A stretch of 35,229 bases of DNA, from the IMG/VR virus record IMGVR_UViG_3300021363_000016, positions 1 through 35,229 of that record; one strand, given 5' to 3'. Source of the DNA: a virus. Position numbers and translations under genes: made by a program. The notes beneath the pieces were generated by a model. The model saw only the letters and a list, made by a program, of their open reading frames with translations. It searched no databases and was not told where the DNA came from. Shown here one piece after another: positions 21,516 through 28,482 of this stretch (positions within the stretch are counted from its first letter, which is position 1; each line of letters begins with the position of its first letter).

Positions 21516-22037
21516 ATGGAGCAGAAAAAATTAGCTGGTCAGGAAATCCTTGAACATGATAGTTTACGATTAGATCTTGAAGATGATATTAGTGAATATC
21601 GACGTGCAATGGAGCCTGATATTATGGCTCGTCTTCGTGATACTGCGCATCAAGCAAAAGATAAACCTGGTTACATAGGTAAAGACTTTTATGTAGTGCT
21701 AATTACTACTGTTGATCGTGTTTTGAGGCAACCCAAGATTATACCATTAGCAAGAAAGTCATGTCCAACACCTGTTTATAAGCAATCAGTATGGAAATAT
21801 AGAACGGGAACCAGTGAATTAGAGTTTATGTGGTCTATACCTGATCCTATTTTGTATTACCATATATTAAATAATCAAACCAAGTACTTAACAGATAAAG
21901 AAACTGCTGATTTGGCAAAGTTTGTTGTATTGATGGAAAGTGGTGAATTGCTTGAGTGGGTTAAAAAAGAGAATGGTGAAAAAATAGATGCAGTCATTAA
22001 GATTAATAAAGAGGAGAATTCATGTCTGATGAATTAA
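21516..22037 (+). CDS. First gene of the head operon, function unknown
   Basis: The 173-aa product starts at the ATG after TTTCAGGAGAAAT. The frame stays open to 21387, but that extension lies in the leader and is low-quality sequence. The protein is mixed alpha/beta: DLEDDISEYRRAMEPDIMARL, DFYVVLITTVDRVLRQPKII, then VWKYRTGTSELEFMWSIPD and a helical C-terminus. There is no membrane segment. It overlaps the scaffold candidate by 16 nt, so it is probably made with it and may be a head-assembly partner. I do not recognise the family. Confidence 0.75.
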   Translation: MEQKKLAGQEILEHDSLRLDLEDDISEYRRAMEPDIMARLRDTAHQAKDKPGYIGKDFYVVLITTVDRVLRQPKIIPLARKSCPTPVYKQSVWKYRTGTSELEFMWSIPDPILYYHILNNQTKYLTDKETADLAKFVVLMESGELLEWVKKENGEKIDAVIKINKEENSCLMN

Positions 22038-22765
22038 ATGTAGCGGCTGAACATTTTTATCCTACCGCTGAACAAGAACAAGCCATTGAAAAAACCCAAC
22101 AAAATATTGCGCAAGAATCTCAAAAAGAAGTTAATATGCGTATTTTGAGGGAAAGAGCTGAATCAGCTGAACGTAAATCACTGGAATTGGAACGTATGAT
22201 TCAGATGAATATGTCACAGAATAATCAACAGTCTAATAAAATACAGGTGATGGATGAGGATGACGACTTTGATGTTAGTGATGATTTATATGTTGAGGGT
22301 AAGCATTTTAAAAAATATGTAAAAAGTCTTAAACAAGAACTTAAGAACAACAGACAACAATTTGCTGAATATGCTCAACAAAATGCTTTGGCAAATGCTG
22401 AAGTGAGACTTAAGAGTCAATTTAGTGATTTTGACAGTATAGTAAGCAAAGAGAATTTAGAAAAATTACAGCAACAAAAACCTGCTTTATATAGAACTAT
22501 TCTGGCAAACCCCGATGTATACGACAAAGGCTATACCGCCTATGAATTAATTAAGCATAGTGGTATCCTTGCTGATCAGTATCAAGAATTAGATAAGCGG
22601 GTTGAAGAGAATAGATCTAAGCCTCGATCTGCTGCTAATGCTGCACCACAATCAGGCGATACGCCCTTAGCTCGCGTTGGTGATTATGATAGACGTATAT
22701 TAAGCGAAGAACGTAAAGATCAACTTCGTCGACAAGTTGAAGAAGCCAAACGTTATAAGCAATAA
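22022..22765 (+). CDS. Putative capsid scaffolding protein
   Basis: The 247-aa, acidic and helical protein has coiled-coil character at residues 25-65 (ERAESAERKSLELERMIQ), an acidic patch DEDDDFDVSDD near 77, and a basic C-terminus ending RRQVEEAKRYKQ. Helical, Gln-rich sequence with a small basic C-terminal helix directly before the capsid gene is the usual scaffold layout; in P22 that end binds coat. GAGGAGAATTC precedes the ATG. The call rests on architecture and position. Confidence 0.7.
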   Translation: MSDELNVAAEHFYPTAEQEQAIEKTQQNIAQESQKEVNMRILRERAESAERKSLELERMIQMNMSQNNQQSNKIQVMDEDDDFDVSDDLYVEGKHFKKYVKSLKQELKNNRQQFAEYAQQNALANAEVRLKSQFSDFDSIVSKENLEKLQQQKPALYRTILANPDVYDKGYTAYELIKHSGILADQYQELDKRVEENRSKPRSAANAAPQSGDTPLARVGDYDRRILSEERKDQLRRQVEEAKRYKQ

Positions 22766-22769
22766 AAAT

Positions 22770-22803
22770 TGAGCAAGGATTTTTAAACCTTTTCCTTGGC
22801 TCA
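22770..22803 (+). other. Hairpin 1 after the scaffold gene
   Basis: TGAGCAAGG (22770-22778) pairs with CCTTGGCTCA (22794-22803) with one bulged G. There is no T-run after it. It is the first of three hairpins in the gap before the capsid gene. Confidence 0.5.
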
Positions 22804-22808
22804 TGACT

Positions 22809-22845
22809 CGGGGCTCAGTTTCTACCCTATTTTTTCTGGGCCCCG
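22809..22845 (+). terminator. Hairpin 2 after the scaffold gene, GC-rich
   Basis: A 10-bp GC-rich stem (CGGGGCTCAG with CTGGGCCCCG, one G-U) is followed by TTCTTG. It is the best terminator or attenuator candidate of the three, though the T-tract is poor. Confidence 0.5.
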
Positions 22846-22847
22846 TT

Positions 22848-22882
22848 CTTGTAGTTTCTAAATTATACTTCGAAACTACAAG
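22848..22882 (+). other. Hairpin 3 after the scaffold gene
   Basis: A perfect 11-bp stem (CTTGTAGTTTC with GAAACTACAAG) around a 13-nt AT-rich loop. It ends just before an AGGAGAATAA that leads into no reading frame of useful length. Confidence 0.55.
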
Positions 22883-22906
22883 GAGAATAACTTCTCTCTA
22901 CATTTC

Positions 22907-22936
22907 TTGTATTTTATTCCCATCTCTTACTATACT
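22907..22936 (+). promoter_or_regulatory. Possible internal promoter for the capsid gene
   Basis: TTGTAT (3 of 6), an 18-nt spacer and TATACT (5 of 6) lie between the hairpins and the capsid gene. This is a weak call based on the -10 box and on the need for strong capsid expression. Confidence 0.3.
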
Positions 22937-23124
22937 ATCAACTAGCGTAACGTAATCTCGCTAATTACAGACGTATTAGCTTTTAAAGCTGTCAGGTTTC
23001 GTCAACCTATATTTTCTCCCGGCGTAATGAAGTTCGCCACTTCATGGATGTAATGAGTAGTCATCCACCTCGTGAGTAAAAAAACAGTTTAATCTATGTA
23101 CGTTTGTATTTTAGGAGTGTGTGT
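22937..23124 (+). other. Non-coding leader of the major capsid gene
   Basis: About 190 nt with no credible gene. It holds short inverted repeats: AGGTT/AACCT (22994-23008), ATGAAGT/ACTTCAT (23027-23045), the competing GGCG/CGCC (23021-23038) and TGGATG/CATCCA (23045-23067). The second and third share or exclude bases, so alternative folds are possible. AGGAG at 23113-23117 serves the capsid ATG. Confidence 0.45.
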
Positions 23125-24069
23125 ATGATAACTACACCTACAACGCTTCCTGCTCCAGTACAGCAAACGTTTGATGATGTGCTTTTATCGGTGAGAACAC
23201 CGAATCTGATTATGAAATTAGGTGCACTATCCAAACGCTTGCCTGCTAAAGGTGGAAGAACGTTACGTATGGCGCGCTATGATAGATTGCCAACTGCTCC
23301 AGTTCCATTGGGACCGAGTGGCGCAACTCCTCCAGCGACTCCATTAAATCGTGTTGATATTGATGCTACTATGTCATTTTATGGTCTTTATGTAGCAATT
23401 AACCAACAAGTTACCTTACAAAACCAAGATCCTGTTCTTAATGAAACAGCTGAATTACTTGGTTTATCTCTTCGTATGACAGAAGATCAACTTACACGTG
23501 ATATGTTGGCAGCTACGGCTTCCATGTATAACTGTACTGGTGGTAATAACGGTGATCTTCCAACTGATCTATCACTATCTGATATTGATGAAGTTACTTC
23601 TGCATTGTTAACCAATGATGCGTGGATGATTCTGGATACCATTGGTGGGGAAGATAAGTTTGGTACTGGCCCAGTACGTGATGCATATCTCGCTTTAGGT
23701 CATACTAAGCTCTCAAAAGACTTGAACAATATTAATGGGTTCATTTCTAAATGGAACTATCCTAATGATAATCGTGTATTAAGAAGTGAGTGGGGAAGTG
23801 TTAATAACGTCCGCTTCATGCTCTCTTCAGTGGCATCTGTTTCTCCAAATGCCTCAGCATTAGGTAATGATGTTTATAACGTGTTTGTACAAGGTATGGA
23901 AGCATTAGCTTGCGTAGAGCAAGATAACTATTCTGCCCGGTTCTTGTATAGACCACCAGTATTCTCGGATCCGCTCTTCCAAAACGTAACTATTGGTTAT
24001 GTATTTGCTGAAGTCCCGCGTATTCTTAATGATCTCTGGATAACTAACATGCGTTGTACATTACGCTAA
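23125..24069 (+). CDS. Major capsid protein, N4 gp56 family
   Basis: The 314-aa protein starts at the ATG after TTTTAGGAGTGTGTGT; a TTG at 23104 is in frame but unlikely. Family-type features are FDDVLLSVRTPNLIMKLGAL near residue 13, then LPAKGGRTLRMARYDRLP, the glycine/proline block GPSGATPPATPLNRVDID, MSFYGLYVAINQQV, and TEDQLTRDMLAATAS near 125. The C-terminal half has VRDAYLALGH and a closing PRILNDLWITNM. These match the N4 gp56-type HK97-fold coat proteins. Position after the scaffold candidate agrees. Confidence 0.85.
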   Translation: MITTPTTLPAPVQQTFDDVLLSVRTPNLIMKLGALSKRLPAKGGRTLRMARYDRLPTAPVPLGPSGATPPATPLNRVDIDATMSFYGLYVAINQQVTLQNQDPVLNETAELLGLSLRMTEDQLTRDMLAATASMYNCTGGNNGDLPTDLSLSDIDEVTSALLTNDAWMILDTIGGEDKFGTGPVRDAYLALGHTKLSKDLNNINGFISKWNYPNDNRVLRSEWGSVNNVRFMLSSVASVSPNASALGNDVYNVFVQGMEALACVEQDNYSARFLYRPPVFSDPLFQNVTIGYVFAEVPRILNDLWITNMRCTLR

Positions 24070-24079
24070 GGAGAATACC

Positions 24080-25093
24080 ATGTCAGTTGTTTTTTCTGGA
24101 ACTTTACAAGGTCGATTTATTTCTGATGGCGGTGGTTCAATAATACAGATACCTACCGGTGTTGATTTTATGTGGGTTAAAAACCTCACAGTTTCATATG
24201 CTGCTGGTGCAGGTACTGGTGCAGAATTCTACTGGCAACGGGGAATGACGCAAGGTCGCGGTACTATCTATACAAAGACTGCCGTTACCGGTGCTCTTGC
24301 AGTAGCTCAAATTGCTGCTAATGCAGGGTTCTATTTGGTAGATAATACGGTTAATTTACCTGGCCCTTCATTGGCCCTTACTGGTATTACTTCTGGTAAT
24401 CCTCCTGTAGTAAATACTGCCAATACTGCATCGTTGAGTAATGGTGATATTGTGCGTATTTTCCGTACAGTTGGAGCGTTGCAATTGGGTGGTTTAGACT
24501 TTACTATTGGTGCTTTGACACCAGGAGTAAGTTTTGAACTTGCTTACATGGCAGCAATAGCAAGTGCTAATCCAGGCGCTGGTACATTTAGAAGAATTCC
24601 TTTTGCGCCCTATTTCTATCCAAGTACACGGTATATAACCAAGATTTCACAAGCTACACAAGCAATTGTTACCTTGTCAGTAAATCATGACTTTACCGTC
24701 GGTCAAGTTATAAGATTCATTGTTCCAACTGTTACCGCTTTAGCATTTGGGATGACAGAATTAGATGGTCTGCAAGCTACTATTGTAGCAGTCGATCAAG
24801 CTGATGCTGATGGTGTGTTTAACACGATCACGGTTGATATAGACACTACTGGATTTACAGCATTCGCATTCCCTTTAACAACAGACCCTGGGTTTACTCC
24901 AGCTCAAGTTGTTCCAATGGGTGAGAATACTGCTGAAGCGCTCTTATTGGGTGCTAATATTCTTGGTGATTCTACTATTAACCAAGGTTACTTTGGTCTC
25001 CAGCTCGTAGGAGGAGCTAGTTCTCCTGGCGGAGCTAACAATGATGTAATTTACTGGCTTGCTGGTAAATCATTTAGTGTAGAAAACCAATAA
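24080..25093 (+). CDS. Capsid-proximal structural protein with an E1-FCCH-like domain
   Basis: The 337-aa beta-rich protein follows the capsid gene at 10 nt with AAGGAGAATACC. Residues ~1-175 are of unknown fold (GRFISDGGGSIIQIPTG, VSYAAGAGTGAEFYWQRG). Residues ~182-283 match a small beta-barrel repeat also found alone in the gene at 25651, with the sequence ITKISQATQAIVTLSV, then GM-ELDGL, ITVDIDTTGF and PAQVVPMGE. That pattern resembles the E1 FCCH-type barrel found in some phage structural proteins. It is probably a capsid decoration or head-tail protein. Confidence 0.7.
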   Translation: MSVVFSGTLQGRFISDGGGSIIQIPTGVDFMWVKNLTVSYAAGAGTGAEFYWQRGMTQGRGTIYTKTAVTGALAVAQIAANAGFYLVDNTVNLPGPSLALTGITSGNPPVVNTANTASLSNGDIVRIFRTVGALQLGGLDFTIGALTPGVSFELAYMAAIASANPGAGTFRRIPFAPYFYPSTRYITKISQATQAIVTLSVNHDFTVGQVIRFIVPTVTALAFGMTELDGLQATIVAVDQADADGVFNTITVDIDTTGFTAFAFPLTTDPGFTPAQVVPMGENTAEALLLGANILGDSTINQGYFGLQLVGGASSPGGANNDVIYWLAGKSFSVENQ

Positions 25094-25099
25094 ACAAAT

Positions 25100-25134
25100 G
25101 ATTGGGAAGAGTAGTAAAGATACTCTTCCCAATC
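25100..25134 (+). other. Perfect 14-bp intercistronic hairpin
   Basis: GATTGGGAAGAGTA (25100-25113) and TACTCTTCCCAATC (25121-25134) pair perfectly around a 7-nt loop. There is no T-run after it. It starts 6 nt after one stop and lies just before the ribosome site (AAGGA, 25143-25147) of the next gene. Confidence 0.75.
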
Positions 25135-25152
25135 TCACAATTAAGGAACAAT

Positions 25153-25641
25153 ATGAATAAACCAGAAGTAAGATCAGCTGCTGCAGCTCAAGGTGCTCCT
25201 AAAAAGATCACCCGCGATGAACTATCGAAACAAATTAAGAAGATGCGTGATCGTGATGCTGAATTAGTCACAGGGATCTTTAAGAATCTTGAAAATCCTT
25301 CAACCAATGGTGGTAGAGGATCACTTGTTTTCAGTTATAAGTATTATCCTGGTGAAGATAATACTGTTTATGAGTTATGGGATGGTGAACGTTATACATT
25401 GCCACGAGGCGTTGCGCGTCACTTAAATAATAATTGCTTCTACAAAGAATATCAGCATCTTCAAGGTGAATTTGGACAGCAAGGTATTCGTGGTGGATAT
25501 AGTGCAGACGGGAGATTACAAACAAATTCACTTCAGATGGCTAAGAAAGTGCATCGTTATGCATTTCATTCATTGGAATATATGGATGATGATTCAGATA
25601 TGTATCCATCTAATTTAGTAGAAGTAACAGCTTCTCCATAA
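25153..25641 (+). CDS. Putative head protein with conserved middle domain, function unknown
   Basis: The 162-aa product starts at the ATG after TTAAGGAACAAT. An upstream TTG at 25102 lies inside the hairpin. A helical charged N-terminus (ITRDELSKQIKKMRDRDAEL) is followed by a beta-rich centre (GSLVFSYKYYPGEDNTVYEL, YTLPRGVARHLNNNC) and a Tyr-rich region. Proteins with this Y-P-G-E-D / LP-GVARHLN pattern occur near capsid genes of podoviruses in my recollection. It is probably a virion or head-completion protein. Confidence 0.7.
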   Translation: MNKPEVRSAAAAQGAPKKITRDELSKQIKKMRDRDAELVTGIFKNLENPSTNGGRGSLVFSYKYYPGEDNTVYELWDGERYTLPRGVARHLNNNCFYKEYQHLQGEFGQQGIRGGYSADGRLQTNSLQMAKKVHRYAFHSLEYMDDDSDMYPSNLVEVTASP

Positions 25642-25650
25642 AGGGAACAG

Positions 25651-26049
25651 ATGCCTATACCAAATACACCAAATTACTACGGGGTACAGTTTCCAACATT
25701 TCAACGTGCAATGAGAAATATACTTTCCATTACACAGGCTGACAATGCCTTGGTAACAACTACATTCGATGGCGTTAATCCTGGTAACCATCAATATTCT
25801 ACAGGATTAATTGCTCGTCTTTATGTACCTATCGGATTTGGAATGGTACAGGCAAACCAATTGGAAGGTATTGTAACAGTAGTTAATGATACACAATTCA
25901 CAATAACCATTGATACAACTAATTTTGATGCTTTTGTTGTACCTGTATTTCAACCTGGGGCATTTGGAACTCCTGCTCAAGTTGTACCTATTGGTGAAGT
26001 GAATGATATCTTAACTGAAGCTACACAAAACGTTCTACCCTATAGATAA
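25651..26049 (+). CDS. Small structural protein made of one E1-FCCH-like domain
   Basis: The 132-aa product spans a single small barrel: ILSITQADNALVTTTFDG, GLIARLYVP, FGMVQANQLEGIVTVVND, FTITIDTTNFDAF, and PAQVVPIGE. It aligns with residues 182-283 of the protein at 24080, which ends the domain with PAQVVPMGE. It is therefore a paralogous stand-alone copy. AAGGGAACAG precedes the ATG. Probably a head or head-tail component; the binding partner is unknown. Confidence 0.7.
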   Translation: MPIPNTPNYYGVQFPTFQRAMRNILSITQADNALVTTTFDGVNPGNHQYSTGLIARLYVPIGFGMVQANQLEGIVTVVNDTQFTITIDTTNFDAFVVPVFQPGAFGTPAQVVPIGEVNDILTEATQNVLPYR

Positions 26050-26083
26050 AGTTATATAAACCATAAGGAAAAGGAGTTTAGTA

Positions 26084-27175
26084 ATGGCAATAATTCCAGA
26101 TTCTAGTTATTCTACCTTGCAAAATATACGTACGAAGGTGCGTAGATTAACACGAACTCCATCGACCTCACAACTCACCAATGAACAACTTGACCAGTAT
26201 ATTAATACATTTGTTTTGTATGATTTCCCTGAGCATTTACGGCTATTTTCACTAAGGAAGTTAATTACTTTTTATACACAGCCAGGTGTGGATGTTTATG
26301 ATACTAATACTACTGTCCAAACTGATCCTTTATATAACTTTAAAAATAAATATATAGCAGTGCATCAACCAGTATTTATGGCAGGTATTCAATCCTTTTA
26401 TACACAATGGCGGGATGTATTCTATGGAATGTGGCCTCAAACAAATACTATAGCTGATACGCTTTTAAGAGGTGATAACTCATCAGGACCTTTTGTAGGA
26501 CGAATAACTACTTTAATTCCTCCTGTAGCAACACCTCCTTTTACAAACCCTTTACCTTTTATACTTCAACGGAGTGTAAATTTTAACTGCTTAAATACTG
26601 ATGGTACATCAATGATTATGGTGGATGTCCCTATTAATAATATAATAGGAAACCTTACTCAAGCTGATGTACCATTGGTACCACCGTTTGATGCTATACA
26701 AGATCCAAATAACTATATTAATTATGTAACAGGTGAATTTGTAATAACATTTCCAACGCTTACGCAAGTGATGGCACCTATTTGGTTTGAAGGGATTTTA
26801 TATCAACCGGGTAAACCACTTGGGATATTATATTACGATACTAAATTTACGATTAGACCAGTTCCTGACAAGACTTATGCTATTCAATTAGAAGTTGATG
26901 CACGACCAACAGTATTGATAGAAGATGGTGATTTACCATTTTTAGCACAATGGTTTCAATACGTGGCATACGGAGCCGCGAAGAAAATACTTGAAGACAG
27001 AATGGATATGGATAGTGTACAATTAATCATGCCTGAGTTCAAGCAACAAGAAAGATTAGTGTTGAGAACAACATTAACGCAGCAGGCTAATGAAAGAACT
27101 ATAACTATTTATTCTCAGGGAAAAAATTATGGCATTGGTGGAGGATTTTTTGGAGGTGGCGGTTGGCCTTATTGA
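26084..27175 (+). CDS. Head-tail adaptor or tail accessory protein
   Basis: The 363-aa protein begins with a helical region (TLQNIRTKVRRLTRTPS, LTNEQLDQYINTFVLYDFPE) and continues into a beta-rich body (ILYYDTKFTIRPVPDKTYAIQLEVDARP). It ends in a helix AYGAAKKILEDRMDMDSV and the glycine-rich GGGFFGGGGWPY. N-terminal helices that read N-E-Q-L-x-x-YIN plus this end are typical of tail accessory proteins after the capsid in P22-like genomes (gp4-like place). AAAGGAGTTTAGTA precedes the ATG. The last 47 bases overlap the HNH frame. Confidence 0.65.
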   Translation: MAIIPDSSYSTLQNIRTKVRRLTRTPSTSQLTNEQLDQYINTFVLYDFPEHLRLFSLRKLITFYTQPGVDVYDTNTTVQTDPLYNFKNKYIAVHQPVFMAGIQSFYTQWRDVFYGMWPQTNTIADTLLRGDNSSGPFVGRITTLIPPVATPPFTNPLPFILQRSVNFNCLNTDGTSMIMVDVPINNIIGNLTQADVPLVPPFDAIQDPNNYINYVTGEFVITFPTLTQVMAPIWFEGILYQPGKPLGILYYDTKFTIRPVPDKTYAIQLEVDARPTVLIEDGDLPFLAQWFQYVAYGAAKKILEDRMDMDSVQLIMPEFKQQERLVLRTTLTQQANERTITIYSQGKNYGIGGGFFGGGGWPY

Positions 27176-27860
27176 TAATGGTTGCAATATATTAAATAGG
27201 AAATGCAAAACTTGTTTGATAGATTTGACAACCGATAATGCAGTTAAGAAAAATGAAAAGTATTACCTTAGTAAATGTAAGAAGTGCCGTAGTAAAGCAG
27301 TTTCTAAATCACACGTAGGTAATATTAAAAGACATACATATGTGAATGCATATGCTAGGCGAACTGGCAGAGTTAAACAATATCCTTGTGAGACATGTGC
27401 TACTTTATGCTACAAAAAATACATTCGAGCTTTTTGTTCTGATAAATGTAGGTTTATGGCTTATGTTGAGAAAATGGATAGTTGTTGGATGTGGAAGGGA
27501 AGTGTAAATAGAAGAGGGTATGGTAAATTATGTTTTCGAGAAAATAATAGTGCTATAGCATCCCGGGTATCTTATGAGCTATTTAACGGACCAATTGAAA
27601 ATGGTATGTTTATATGCCACACATGTGATATACCATCATGTGTAAATCCTAAACATCTATGGGCTGGGACTCATGTAGAAAATATGATGGATATGACAGA
27701 AAAAGATCGTCACCATGGTAAATTGTTTCCTATGGATGTTGTTGAATTAAGAAGATTATGGGATCTAGGCTATAGTAATGCTAAGTTGTGTGAAAGATTT
27801 AATATTACCAGTGGTACGGTTAGTAGTATAATTCATAGAAGAATTTGGAAGCATATTTAA
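27129..27860 (+). CDS. HNH homing endonuclease with two zinc sites and a C-terminal HTH
   Basis: The frame encodes 243 aa from the first ATG, which lies inside the preceding gene. The true start is unsure and may be further in, near 27160-27200. A CKTC...CKKC zinc pair (residues ~25-54) is followed by a CETC...FCSDKC pair (~88-108). The HNH core comes next: CWMWKGSVNRRGYGKL, SRVSYELFNGPIENGMF, ICHTCDIPSCVNPKHL, GTHVENMMDM. A C-terminal helix-turn-helix (GYSNAKLCERFNITSGTVSSII) follows. Such enzymes are free-standing selfish elements that cut unoccupied sites in related phages. Both neighbours look complete. Confidence 0.85.
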   Translation: MALVEDFLEVAVGLIDNGCNILNRKCKTCLIDLTTDNAVKKNEKYYLSKCKKCRSKAVSKSHVGNIKRHTYVNAYARRTGRVKQYPCETCATLCYKKYIRAFCSDKCRFMAYVEKMDSCWMWKGSVNRRGYGKLCFRENNSAIASRVSYELFNGPIENGMFICHTCDIPSCVNPKHLWAGTHVENMMDMTEKDRHHGKLFPMDVVELRRLWDLGYSNAKLCERFNITSGTVSSIIHRRIWKHI

Positions 27861-27869
27861 GGAGATATC

Positions 27870-28481
27870 ATGGCTTTGATTCCTGTTCCACTTGCTGGTC
27901 AGACATTAAGCGATAGTCGCGTCCCAATAAATACAAACTTTGCTGACATTGACAGTGTTTTCTCAATTGATCATGTAGGATATAATATTCCTGGAGAGGG
28001 TCAACATAATAAAATTTCATTCCCTACTCAAAACCCGGTACCTGCTCCACAAGCAGGTATTGTTCAATTATATTCTCAGTTATCTACTTTAACGACACAG
28101 CCAGAATTAGTATTTACGCATCAAGCAGGATCAACAGCACCATTCGCTGCACAGATAGTAGAGTTTACATCGGCAGGATGGGCTAATCCAGGGTGGACTC
28201 GATTGCCATCAGGTATATTACTCAAGTGGCATAGAGGTGTTGCATTTATTGGATCAACAGCCATAGTAGACCTTAACAATGATGGTCTTAATACACCGCC
28301 TAATGCACCAAATTTCACTACAGTATTTGCTGTTTTATCAACAACAGAAAATCCTAGCGCTAATTATAATAATAATATTGGTGTTAAAACTATTGTAGGT
28401 ACTACCGTTACGTTTAGTCAATTTGGTATAGCTGCTCCAGGAGCGTCGGTAACGATTACTTATTTAGCTATAGGGATATAA
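27870..28481 (+). CDS. Short tail fibre/tip protein with gp53-like C-terminal domain
   Basis: The 203-aa product has an N-terminal stretch common in phage fibre-base proteins (SDSRVPINTNFADIDSVFSI, then GEGQHNKISFP). The C-terminal beta domain (TRLPSGILLKWHRGVAFI, then VTFSQFGIA and ITYLAIGI) is the receptor-binding tip type seen in gp53-like fibre C-termini. AAGGAGATATC precedes the ATG. It sits immediately after the HNH gene and before the large tail structural protein. Probably a small tip or needle-like trimer on the tail. Confidence 0.75.
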   Translation: MALIPVPLAGQTLSDSRVPINTNFADIDSVFSIDHVGYNIPGEGQHNKISFPTQNPVPAPQAGIVQLYSQLSTLTTQPELVFTHQAGSTAPFAAQIVEFTSAGWANPGWTRLPSGILLKWHRGVAFIGSTAIVDLNNDGLNTPPNAPNFTTVFAVLSTTENPSANYNNNIGVKTIVGTTVTFSQFGIAAPGASVTITYLAIGI

Positions 28482-28482
28482 C

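Noticed and set aside
22872-22999. CGAAAC and GTC-type segments near the capsid leader considered as a hammerhead ribozyme
   Set aside because: No CTGATGA core with three matching stems could be assembled.
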